Part shown: one piece after another, positions 1 to 6,230 of the stretch
Position numbering within the stretch: the first letter of the stretch is position 1
How the letters are laid out: each line of letters begins with the position of its first letter
Assembly (NCBI GenBank): GCA_003222935.1
Contig: QHXL01000505.1
Location: 1-6,733, forward strand
Source: Acidobacteriota bacterium
GTDB lineage: Bacteria > Acidobacteriota > Blastocatellia > Pyrinomonadales > Pyrinomonadaceae
Length of the DNA: 6,733 nt
Direction of reading: 5' to 3'
Made by a program: the position numbers and the translations under genes
The notes under the pieces: model-generated
The model's database searches: none
The model's input: the letters and a program-made list of their open reading frames with translations, nothing else
What the model was told of the DNA's origin: nothing

Positions 1-291
1 GGGGGGACTGAAAATACACTGTTGACGTCGCGCAGTTTTACCACGACCCCAATCACCTACACTTACAACTTTACGGCTGCTCAACTCCAGGCTTTAAGCG
101 CATACATTAACAACGGCAGCAACATCGCTTTCGGTTTTGATCCTGATTGTCACTTCTGGAACAATGGCATCACCTTCCAAATGACCACCAGACCAAATGA
201 CGTGCCTGAACCAACCACTCTTGCCTTGCTAGGAACAGGAATCGGTGGATTCCTTCTGCGACGCAGACGTAAAGCGCAGCAGCAAGCCTAA
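1..291 (+). CDS. PEP-CTERM sorting domain protein, C-terminal part (5' end outside window)
   Basis: The reading frame is open from the first base, so the gene starts upstream; the TTG at position 22 is probably internal. The visible 96 residues have a Ser/Thr/Asn-rich exported-protein character and include a GFDPDCHFWNNGITF segment that I recognise from other PEP-CTERM proteins. The end is a textbook PEP-CTERM signal: VPEP (nt 202-213), a short hydrophobic helix (TTLALLGTGIGGFLL), then RRRRK and a polar tail. In this family the signal is recognised by an exosortase, which cleaves and anchors or releases the protein at the cell envelope, often in bacteria that make exopolysaccharide. No exosortase gene lies in the window. 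The mature function is unknown; the N-terminal signal peptide and any binding domain are not visible. It converges on the response regulator gene and is followed by a strong terminator. Confidence 0.88.
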   Translation, partial: GGTENTLLTSRSFTTTPITYTYNFTAAQLQALSAYINNGSNIAFGFDPDCHFWNNGITFQMTTRPNDVPEPTTLALLGTGIGGFLLRRRRKAQQQA

Positions 292-320
292 GCAACAAAA
301 CTCACTAACCGAAATATCCA

Positions 321-363
321 AACGGCGCGACTGGCAGATAGCCAATCGCGCCGTTCATTTTTT
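321..363 (+). terminator. Intrinsic terminator after the PEP-CTERM gene
   Basis: AACGGCGCGA (321-330) pairs perfectly with TCGCGCCGTT (346-355). After one C/A mismatch the stem continues with TGGC/GCCA (332-335 with 341-344) around an AGATA loop. A run of six T follows at 358-363. It begins 30 nt after the plus-strand stop codon, as expected for a Rho-independent terminator. On the minus strand the same stem is followed by only an interrupted T tract (TTTGGATATTT), so any action on the convergent response regulator transcript would be weaker. Confidence 0.88.
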
Positions 364-386
364 GAATGAAGCTATATTTAGTTTGA

Positions 387-1796
387 CTAGCGACGACGCT
401 CGAGATCGTAATCACGAAGGCGCCGGTAGAGAGTCGAAGGTGAGATTCCGAGTATCTCGGCTGTCTTTCCTCGATGCCACCCGGTTTGTTCAAGAGCTGC
501 GAGAATCTGTTGACGTTCCACTTCGCGAAGCGAGCCTGGTGCTGATGCGTTAGCGGCAACTGCTGGCTCAGTCCCTGGCGCAACGGCGGGAGAACTCGCA
601 CTCGGTTGAACCGCCACCGAGGGTCTCAATACTTCGGGAGGCAATTCGGAAATGGTGACGCGACCATTGTTTGAAAGGATGACCGCGCGTTCAATACAGT
701 TCTTTAATTGACGAACGTTGCCTGGCCACGAGTAGTTACGCAACGCGTCAAAAGCGTCCTGAGTAAGTTCCGGAGGACTGGTCCCACCGACTTGTTTCAA
801 CAAGTGTCTCGCAAGTGGCTCGATGTCTTCAGGCCTTTCGCGTAAAGGCGCGAGGCTGATCTGAAAGCCGTTGATGCGATAGAGCAGGTCAGATCTAAAG
901 ACTCCGTCGTTTACCACAGTTTCGAGATTGCGGTTGGTTGCAGCCACAATCCGAACGTTCACTTCGACCTTTCGCACACCGCCCACTCTGAAGAACGTTC
1001 GAGTTTCGATCGCGCGCAAAAGCTTTGCTTGTAATTGGGCCGGCAGTTCTGTGACTTCATCCAGGAACAAGGTGCCACCGTCGGCAAGTTCAATCAGCCC
1101 TAGTTTTCGGCCTTTAGCTCCCGAGAAGGCGCCTGCTTCATAACCGAAGAGCTCCGACTCCAGCAGTGATTCCTGAAACGCGGCGCAGTTCAAATCAACA
1201 AACGAGGCGTCTGAACGGCCAGACAATCGATGAATTGCATGGGCCACCAGTTCCTTGCCGGTTCCTGATTCACCGCTGATCAGCACAGAAGCTTCAGAAG
1301 GTGCGACCCGTTCGATAAGCCTGATCGCTTCCTTCATCATTTCAGACACAGAAATGATTTCCGGTAATGCCGACTGGCGAGCCAACTGCTCACGCAAGCG
1401 CAGATTGTCGACGCGGAGTCTTCTTTTGTCTGCTGCTTGCTTTACGCGTACATCAAGTTCAGTGATTCGATAGGGTTTAGTGAGGTAATCGTAAGCGCCT
1501 AGTTTCATTGCCTCGACTGCGGTTTCAACCGTCGCCTGGCCCGTAAGCATGATCACTTCTGGCGGGTTAGGTCGTTCGTGAACGCGTCGCAGGAGTTCCA
1601 TCCCGTCGATGCGTGGCATGTTGATGTCGCACAGCAGCACATCAACATTACTCTCTTCGAGACGACGAAGTGCGGCCTCGCCATCTGGCGCTGCTTGAAC
1701 TCGATAGCCTAACCGCTCGAGTTCCTTCTGCAGCACGAGTCTAAGATTAGCCTCGTCTTCTGCAATCAGAATTCGTGCCTGCGGTTGCTCACTCAA
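387..1796 (-). CDS. NtrC-family sigma-54-dependent response regulator
   Basis: A 469-aa bacterial enhancer-binding protein of normal length and domain order. Receiver, about 8-120: acidic pocket E13/D14, phosphoacceptor D57 (CDINMP), T85 and K107. Sigma-54 AAA+ domain, about 147-385: Walker A GESGTGKE at 175-182, L1 loop GAFSGA at 222-227, Walker B LFLDE ending D246-E247, then ATNRNL, the FRSDLLYR arginine-finger segment and WPGNVRQ (sensor II). An Ala/Pro/Ser-rich linker (about 391-422) leads to a Fis-type HTH (about 443-463, GKTAEILGIS...TLYRRL). Phosphorylation should promote assembly into an ATPase ring that opens sigma-54 RNA polymerase at distant enhancer sites. The start is TTG, with GAGGA about 9 nt upstream inside the last kinase codons and only 5 bp between the genes, so co-transcription and translational coupling are likely. 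The target genes are unknown. The L1 loop has Ser in place of the usual Thr. Confidence 0.95.
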   Translation of the reverse strand: MSEQPQARILIAEDEANLRLVLQKELERLGYRVQAAPDGEAALRRLEESNVDVLLCDINMPRIDGMELLRRVHERPNPPEVIMLTGQATVETAVEAMKLGAYDYLTKPYRITELDVRVKQAADKRRLRVDNLRLREQLARQSALPEIISVSEMMKEAIRLIERVAPSEASVLISGESGTGKELVAHAIHRLSGRSDASFVDLNCAAFQESLLESELFGYEAGAFSGAKGRKLGLIELADGGTLFLDEVTELPAQLQAKLLRAIETRTFFRVGGVRKVEVNVRIVAATNRNLETVVNDGVFRSDLLYRINGFQISLAPLRERPEDIEPLARHLLKQVGGTSPPELTQDAFDALRNYSWPGNVRQLKNCIERAVILSNNGRVTISELPPEVLRPSVAVQPSASSPAVAPGTEPAVAANASAPGSLREVERQQILAALEQTGWHRGKTAEILGISPSTLYRRLRDYDLERRR

Positions 1797-1801
1797 TCCT
1801 T

Positions 1802-2497
1802 CTATTCCTCGTTTAGATTCACTGCGGGAAGAGTAATCGTGAATGTAGTGCCAATACCGACCGTCGACTGAACATCAAGCGTGCCACCGTGCTCAGTTAA
1901 GATACCATAACATACTGCTAGCCCGAGACCGGTTCCCTTTCCAATTTCCTTGGTCGTAAAGAACGGCTCAAAAATTTTGGGAAGGTTCTCCGGTTGAATG
2001 CCAACTCCATTATCGGTGACTTCAACAATTACCTTTTCAGCCTGGTCGCTGGCAACGATCGTAAGCACACCACCTATTACCATCGCATCAAGTGCGTTGG
2101 TTGCGAGTGCAATTATCGCCTGTTGAAGCTGACCCGGATCTCCGGAAACTGGACGCAAATCTTCAGCAATGTCGACGTTGAACTCGACTGCCGATCTACG
2201 CTTCTGGTGTGAAAGTAAACGCACAGCCGAGGCGATAACATCGCCGAGATTAATCGTGACGTGGTCCGATGCCCTGGTCCGACTAAAGTCGAGAAGCCCG
2301 TTCGTAATCGACTTACACCTAAACGCTTCACTACGAATCAGGCCCAGATACTCGCGCAGATCTTCAAGCATTGGCGAGGCATCGAAAGCGCCTTCGTTAA
2401 GGCGTGACTCGAGCGATTCTGCACAAGCAGATATGGTCGCGAGTGGATTATTGATTTCATGTACAACGCCAGCAGCCAACCGGCCCACCGCCGCCAA
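1802..2497 (-). CDS. HisKA-HATPase_c kinase core: C-terminal fragment of the broken kinase
   Basis: About 231 codons carry a complete transmitter module. The H box is VVHEINNPL with the phosphoacceptor His at residue 13 (nt 2459-2461). The N box is ATNALDAM (N134), the G1 box DNGVG (162-166), the F box FEPFFTTKE (176-184) and the G2 box GKGTGLGL (186-192). All catalytic motifs look intact, and the ATPase end is full length (TFTITLPAVNLNEE). The first possible start is TTG 2497, with no clear ribosome-binding site, and it falls at residue Leu of the conserved connector (AEKLAAVGRLAAG). The true N-terminus is therefore the upstream receiver/GAF/PAS part in other frames. If expressed from the TTG, the fragment would lack sensor domains and the start of the dimerisation helix. 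It ends 5 bp before the sigma-54 regulator, its probable partner. Confidence 0.7.
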   Translation of the reverse strand: MAAVGRLAAGVVHEINNPLATISACAESLESRLNEGAFDASPMLEDLREYLGLIRSEAFRCKSITNGLLDFSRTRASDHVTINLGDVIASAVRLLSHQKRRSAVEFNVDIAEDLRPVSGDPGQLQQAIIALATNALDAMVIGGVLTIVASDQAEKVIVEVTDNGVGIQPENLPKIFEPFFTTKEIGKGTGLGLAVCYGILTEHGGTLDVQSTVGIGTTFTITLPAVNLNEE

Positions 2498-2499
2498 CT

Positions 2500-2895
2500 T
2501 TCAGCGCGCGCCACGGCACGGTTTGCCTCGACTCGGTCGGTAACCTCCTCACCGACGGTGATTACGTGACTAACTTGACCAGTGGTGTCGCCCCACATTG
2601 GAATCTTGCTGATTAGCCAGTGACGGATTTCGCCTCTAGTGGTTGCTGTCTCTTGTTCGATACGTTCGATCTCACCACTTTCAAAAACACGTGAGAACTC
2701 CCGCTCCAAAACGTCGCGAGGCTGACGCGTTAAAACATTGAAGATGTTTTTACCGAGCGCAGATCCACGCGGGATACCAAGTTCGCCGAGTTCGCGATTC
2801 CGGTTCCACGCAACAACTCGATAATCTCGATCGACGGCATACAGCGAAAGTGGAAGACTGTCGATGATCGCCTCAATAAATCTTCTCTGCGATTC
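2500..2895 (-). pseudogene. PAS-domain segment of the broken kinase
   Basis: This frame differs from those before and after it and reads ESQRRFIEAIIDSLPLSLYA, then VDRDYRVVAWNRNRELGELG, KNIFNVLTRQPRDVLEREF, WLISKIPMWGDTTGQVSHV and ITVGEEVTDRVEANRAVARAE. This is a standard PAS fold of about 115 residues followed by the start of the coiled connector to the kinase dimerisation helix. PAS domains sense ligands or redox state, or mediate dimerisation; no heme or flavin signature is visible. The segment lacks an ATG, GTG or TTG before TTG 2709 in mid-domain, so it can be translated as part of the kinase only with frame changes on both sides. Past 2500 its frame continues to a stop at 2338 with a sequence unlike any domain. 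Confidence 0.7.
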
Positions 2896-3454
2896 AGTTG
2901 GTATCGCGAGCTGCCTGGTAAAGCGAACAGATGTGAGCAGCTAAAGCCGTCTGCTGAGCGGCAGCGTCGATCAATCGTCGCTCGGTATCGCTACAGTCTT
3001 CGCGCCGATCAAACGCAACAATCAATGCGCCCTTGGCTCTACCGGCAAACCGCAGCGGCGCAACATACTCAGTGGTGTGCTCGTCGTCTTTCAAGAGGAA
3101 GTGACTTCGCTCTGTTGCCATGAGTGAACTGGCCGAGCCCGCTGATCGCAACCACTCATTCAACGCACTTTTATCCAGCAGAGACGGATCGTCAGCGCCG
3201 CCTTCTCGATCGAAAACGCAGACGGCATGCTTTTCCCGACCAACTGTCACGTAAACAGCGCAGAGCGATGCATCTGTGGCGTCGTAGGTAGCTCCAGCAA
3301 CCCGGCGTACGAGTTGTTCTGGTTCGAGGGCTCGCAGGAGTCCGCGACCAATCTCTGAAAGGAAACGAAGTTCACGGTTACTACCGATGAGGGCCCACTC
3401 GCGTTGCGACGTACGAACATGGAGGCTTACTCGAGAAAGGAGTTCACCGGGCGT
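2894..3454 (-). pseudogene. GAF-domain segment of the broken kinase
   Basis: From 3454 this frame reads TPGELLSRVSLHVRTSQREW, the typical end of a receiver plus linker, and then enters a GAF domain (LRFLSEIGRGLLRALEPEQL, later AGATYDATDASLCAVYV, GREKHAVCVFD, YVAPLRFAGRAKGALIVAFD, ERRLIDAAAQQTALAAHICS). GAF domains bind small ligands or mediate dimerisation; the ligand here cannot be predicted. The segment ends with QAARDTN and TGA at 2894-2896, exactly where the linker to the PAS domain should continue. The first usable start codon is GTG 3250, which lies inside the GAF fold, so a call beginning there would be an artefact. The segment has no start of its own. Confidence 0.7.
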
Positions 3455-3747
3455 CTGCGTGCCTCGTCGTCGCTTTCGGATAGGGCAATTATGGGAAGCT
3501 TACTAGTGACGGGCTGAGCGCGAAGTAGCCTGCAAAGTGCGAGGCCGTCAATTCCAGGCATCTCGAGGTCGAGCGCTATCAGGTCGCATCTGACGCCCCG
3601 GAGCACTCGTAAGGCAGACGAAGCCTCAGTCGCGGTTACGACGCGATATTTTGCTTTCTCGAAGATGTCGCGCAATCTCTCCCGTACAGCGGGGTCGTCA
3701 TCAACAATTAGGAGAGTCGCGCTTTGATTTTCGGCGGGCGCTGCCAT
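3427..3747 (-). CDS. Receiver domain, truncated: N-terminal fragment of the broken kinase
   Basis: This 106-aa reading frame starts with ATG, without an obvious Shine-Dalgarno sequence. It shows receiver features: LLIVDDDP with acidic residues D16/D17, phosphoacceptor D60 in LDLEMPGIDG, and the switch Ser S90 in PIIALSES. After SDDEAR the homology stops and the frame ends with RRRPVNSFLE. A receiver normally continues about 20 residues to a conserved Lys-Pro and a fifth helix; that Lys is absent. The missing helix appears in another frame right next to it (TPGELLSRVSLHVR from 3454). If translated alone, the product would lack the Lys and the alpha5 face and is unlikely to switch normally. I read it as the N-terminus of the hybrid kinase, not as a free-standing single-domain regulator. 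Confidence 0.6.
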   Translation of the reverse strand: MAAPAENQSATLLIVDDDPAVRERLRDIFEKAKYRVVTATEASSALRVLRGVRCDLIALDLEMPGIDGLALCRLLRAQPVTSKLPIIALSESDDEARRRPVNSFLE

Positions 3748-3812
3748 GTATTAACGGGCCGGAGCGAGTTCAAAGGGGTAGAAAACGCAGGTCTTTAGCG
3801 AATCCTCAACGG

Positions 3813-3835
3813 CAGGCATTCAAAACGAATGCCTG
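3813..3835 (-). repeat. Perfect 9-bp inverted repeat (hairpin) upstream of the kinase
   Basis: CAGGCATTC (3813-3821) and GAATGCCTG (3827-3835) are exact reverse complements around a 5-nt loop. On the minus strand no T tract follows, so this is not a standard terminator for the c-di-GMP gene. On the plus strand GGTTTGATT follows, which is also weak. Its position right after a promoter candidate suggests a 5' mRNA stem or a dimeric repressor site. Confidence 0.6.
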
Positions 3836-3841
3836 GGTTTG

Positions 3842-3871
3842 ATTGAAAGCGATGAGTGTCTAACCTGTCAA
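3842..3871 (-). promoter_or_regulatory. Candidate sigma-70 promoter for the kinase/regulator operon
   Basis: On the minus strand TTGACA (3866-3871, exact -35 consensus) is followed after 18 bp by TTCAAT (3842-3847, 4 of 6 matches to the -10 consensus). Transcription would start near 3835, about 90 nt before ATG 3747, so the kinase and regulator could be transcribed apart from the upstream c-di-GMP gene. The call rests on sequence match only. Confidence 0.35.
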
Positions 3872-3901
3872 GATGATCGCTGATCCAACAGCAGGATGGG
3901 A

Positions 3902-5911
3902 TCAGGCAACTGAGGCGAGATTTTCTTGCTCAGGGGGCGATGTGGGGAGGGCGGGTGGCACGCTGCGCTCGAGACGGTGAGTCGATTTCATGCGATACAT
4001 CTTATCGTCGGCGGATATCAACAGTTGATCGAGTGTGTCTCCGTCACTACCAAAGGTCGCGGTACCGATACTGATACCAACTCGAGCATGTAGATTACGC
4101 CCTACCGATAGCGAAAACTGGGACACCGCATTCTCAATGCGGACGCACAACTCGTCGACCTGGATTCCAACCACTTCCTGCACAAGGGCGACGAACTCGT
4201 CTCCCGCATAACGAGCCAGGAAGTCGTACTCACGAAGCTGGTTTTGAATGATGCCGGCAACATCACGCAGCATCTTATCGCCAACCTTATGACCATAACT
4301 GTCGTTCACATTCTTAAACTGATCCAGGTCAAGCATAACGACCTGGAAGTTTCGATCTGTCCTGCGAGCGCGTGATGCTTCTTCCTCGAATCTCAGGGCA
4401 AGAGATCGGCCGTTGGGAAGTCCAGTTAGGGAGTCTGTAAGTGCATTCGACTCAGCCTCGGCATGTTGCATTGCGTTACCGAGCGCATCCGATGCGAGTC
4501 GCGTGACCGTTTCCAACAAGCGCATTTGATCGTTTGTGTATTGCTCCAGCTCACAAGAGTAGACCGACATCGCCCCCAATAACACGTCGTCCTTGAATAG
4601 CGGTAACGACGCCATCGAGTGATATTTGATCTCGGCTTCCGGATTGAGATCGGTAAAGTCGAGGCTTGGATGTAACTGGTTTACAGGACTTCGATTCGCG
4701 AGCGCGAAGCCGGTGACACCTTCGCCGGGTACGATGCTACGCCCCTTCAGAACTTCCGCATTCTTTCCCACAACGTGTCGTGCCGTCGCATACCCCTTCA
4801 CATCGTCATAGAAGAAGACCATGCATGTGTCGAAAGGAACAACGTGACCAACCTTATCAACTAGTATTTCAAGAGTTTGTTCGATGTCCAGGGAGGTGCC
4901 AAACTTTTTAGCAATCTCATACAACGCGTAGACTTCCCGGTGCGCTTTTTTGATCTGGTCATACGCCATGTATGAACCACGCTCACGTGTTTGGGTGAGG
5001 TCCATCTCGCTCAGATGAATTGGCTCGTCTCTCATGATCGCTGCAGACGTGTGCTGTAGACCGAGCGCTAGAATTTCAGCATCAAACTGCGGTAAATGTT
5101 TGATGAACTGATCGACAACCTGGGGATCGAAGTGAACGCCGGAGCCGCGAAGTAGCAACGCCGTGGCTTCGTCGATTGTCATTCCCCGCCTGAAGGGCCG
5201 GTCTTCTCTAACCGAGTCGAAGCAATCAACAACAGAGATAATGCGAGCGGTGATCGGAATCTGCTCACCTTTCAATCTATCGGGATAGCCGCAACCATCC
5301 CATTGCTCATGATGATGTCGGACGATCGGAACAACGGGATAAGGAAACTCGACTCTACTCAAGATCTGGGCGCCCACCACTGTATGGATCTTCATCTTCT
5401 CAAACTCGGCCGATGTTAACCTTCCGGGTTTGTTCAGTATGTGTGGCGGCACGGCAAGCTTGCCGACATCATGGAGGAGTGCGCCGGCCTTTAAGGCGGC
5501 AATCTCTACGTTTGAGAGTCCGAAGACTTCGCCCATTCGTGCCGCGTAGACTTGAACGCGCCGAACATGACAATGGGTTATTTGATCTTTGGCGTCGATA
5601 GCGGTAGCTAAAGCCTCAGCCGTGGCAAGATGAAGATTGCTCATGGCCTCGACTTCGCTTGCTTTATCCCTTAGTCGGGAAACAGTACTGCGGTAGATCA
5701 AGTACGCCGCACAGATTGAGATCGGGGAGATGATTACGTATGGAAAAAGGTAATGGAAGAACGCTCCGTAGACCATGGCGACGACCAGCGGCGTCAGGAG
5801 CAGACTCCATGAAATGACAAGTCGCTTGCGCTGCCACCAGGCAACCAGGAAGTTTCGCTGAGATGTATTACAAACTACATTCTTGAATTCAAACCTTGGG
5901 GGAAGCTCCAT
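3902..5911 (-). CDS. Membrane HD-GYP / GAF / GGDEF protein (c-di-GMP turnover)
   Basis: A 669-aa protein starting at ATG, with GGAG 5 nt upstream. Two hydrophobic helices lie at about 31-50 and 53-73, followed by a short linker. HD-GYP phosphodiesterase domain, about 95-275: HVRRV, HDVGK (H147-D148), KIH (H176), HHHEQWDGCGYP (199-210), ARI and VVDCFD (D229); the metal-binding motifs all look present. GAF domain, about 340-485. GGDEF domain, about 490-645: DSLTGLPN, LDLDQFKNVNDSYGH with D528 as likely metal ligand, and the active-site motif AGDEF at 569-573. The inhibitory-site motif RxxD (R560-D563) sits exactly five residues before AGDEF. The protein may therefore both degrade and make c-di-GMP, with GAF input and product feedback. 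Ala replaces the first Gly of GGDEF; some AGDEF cyclases are known to be active, so loss of activity should not be assumed. The C-terminal tail is Pro/Ser-rich. It lies upstream of the kinase, same strand, with a 154-bp gap. Confidence 0.94.
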   Translation of the reverse strand: MELPPRFEFKNVVCNTSQRNFLVAWWQRKRLVISWSLLLTPLVVAMVYGAFFHYLFPYVIISPISICAAYLIYRSTVSRLRDKASEVEAMSNLHLATAEALATAIDAKDQITHCHVRRVQVYAARMGEVFGLSNVEIAALKAGALLHDVGKLAVPPHILNKPGRLTSAEFEKMKIHTVVGAQILSRVEFPYPVVPIVRHHHEQWDGCGYPDRLKGEQIPITARIISVVDCFDSVREDRPFRRGMTIDEATALLLRGSGVHFDPQVVDQFIKHLPQFDAEILALGLQHTSAAIMRDEPIHLSEMDLTQTRERGSYMAYDQIKKAHREVYALYEIAKKFGTSLDIEQTLEILVDKVGHVVPFDTCMVFFYDDVKGYATARHVVGKNAEVLKGRSIVPGEGVTGFALANRSPVNQLHPSLDFTDLNPEAEIKYHSMASLPLFKDDVLLGAMSVYSCELEQYTNDQMRLLETVTRLASDALGNAMQHAEAESNALTDSLTGLPNGRSLALRFEEEASRARRTDRNFQVVMLDLDQFKNVNDSYGHKVGDKMLRDVAGIIQNQLREYDFLARYAGDEFVALVQEVVGIQVDELCVRIENAVSQFSLSVGRNLHARVGISIGTATFGSDGDTLDQLLISADDKMYRMKSTHRLERSVPPALPTSPPEQENLASVA

Positions 5912-6035
5912 TTTTTCTCCGTGCGAAACTACACCGTCTTCCAGAATTTAAGCGGTCGTCGAGGCTGCACAGTTGGAGTAGTCCGGAAACGCAACTGGGA
6001 GCAACTCAGATGCGTCTCCGGCGGATTGGGCAAGT

Positions 6036-6057
6036 GGCGATCCCATAAGGAATCGCC
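6036..6057. repeat. Short imperfect hairpin in the leader region of the c-di-GMP gene
   Basis: GGCGAT (6036-6041) pairs with ATCGCC (6052-6057). After one mismatch CC pairs with GG around an ATAA loop. It lies 125-146 nt upstream of the ATG of the HD-GYP/GGDEF gene and could be part of a structured leader. I do not recognise a known RNA family. Confidence 0.35.
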
Positions 6058-6230
6058 TGCTGGGTGAGATGCTGTGACACTCGTGCATTAATGACGTTCG
6101 ACCTTTGTCAGAGAACTTAGCGGCTACCGGACTCCGTGCGGAGAGCCCGTGAAGCACAAGGCCTCTCAGCCGCAGTATTACCCTTTTCAACTGCCGTGCC
6201 GCTAGTCGAACTTTGAAAACTCTCAGCAAA

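Larger units (their letters stand above)
1802..3747 (-). pseudogene. Broken hybrid sensor histidine kinase, REC-GAF-PAS-HisKA-HATPase_c
   Basis: Translating this stretch in all three minus frames gives one continuous set of domains in the order of a single hybrid kinase. The receiver starts at ATG 3747, then the frame changes near 3450 into a receiver-end/GAF segment, near 2896 into a PAS segment, and at 2499-2501 into HisKA/HATPase_c, ending at TAG 1802. The GAF segment has no ATG, GTG or TTG before the middle of the domain (GTG 3250), and the PAS segment has none before a TTG at 2709 inside the domain, so they cannot be separate complete genes. Repairing the lesions (about +49 nt, -1, +1) would give roughly 664 residues. 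No membrane helix is seen, so the protein would have been a cytoplasmic kinase. It would have phosphorylated the adjacent NtrC-type regulator. Whether the lesions are real decay or sequence errors cannot be settled here; a deletion of about 49 nt favours real decay or misassembly over simple read error. Confidence 0.8.

Noticed and set aside
245..553. 102-codon plus-strand open frame across the terminator and the regulator 3' end
   Set aside because: It overlaps the PEP-CTERM gene end, reads through the terminator and lies opposite the Fis HTH of the regulator; its protein shows no domain.
2338..2709. Separate 123-aa gene starting at TTG 2709
   Set aside because: The TTG lies inside the PAS fold, whose first half continues in the same frame up to about 2895, and the last third reads an alternative frame of the kinase core. 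It is a slice of the broken kinase.
2890..2905. Programmed +1 frameshift like that of prfB
   Set aside because: The codon before UGA is AAC, re-pairing in the +1 frame would be poor, no upstream Shine-Dalgarno-like stimulator is seen, and two other lesions in the same gene favour decay or error.
3956..3970. TGGCAC resembling a sigma-54 -24 element
   Set aside because: The -12 position reads GCTC in place of TTGC, and the site is inside the coding end of the HD-GYP/GGDEF gene.
5948..6229. 93-codon minus-strand open frame with a TTG start
   Set aside because: No ribosome-binding site, no recognisable domain, Arg/Leu/Ser-rich low-information sequence, and it fills a divergent promoter region with hairpins. 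Chance open frame is more likely.
5912..6230. c-di-GMP riboswitch in the leader of the c-di-GMP gene
   Set aside because: The conserved core segments of the GEMM class were not found on either strand by eye.
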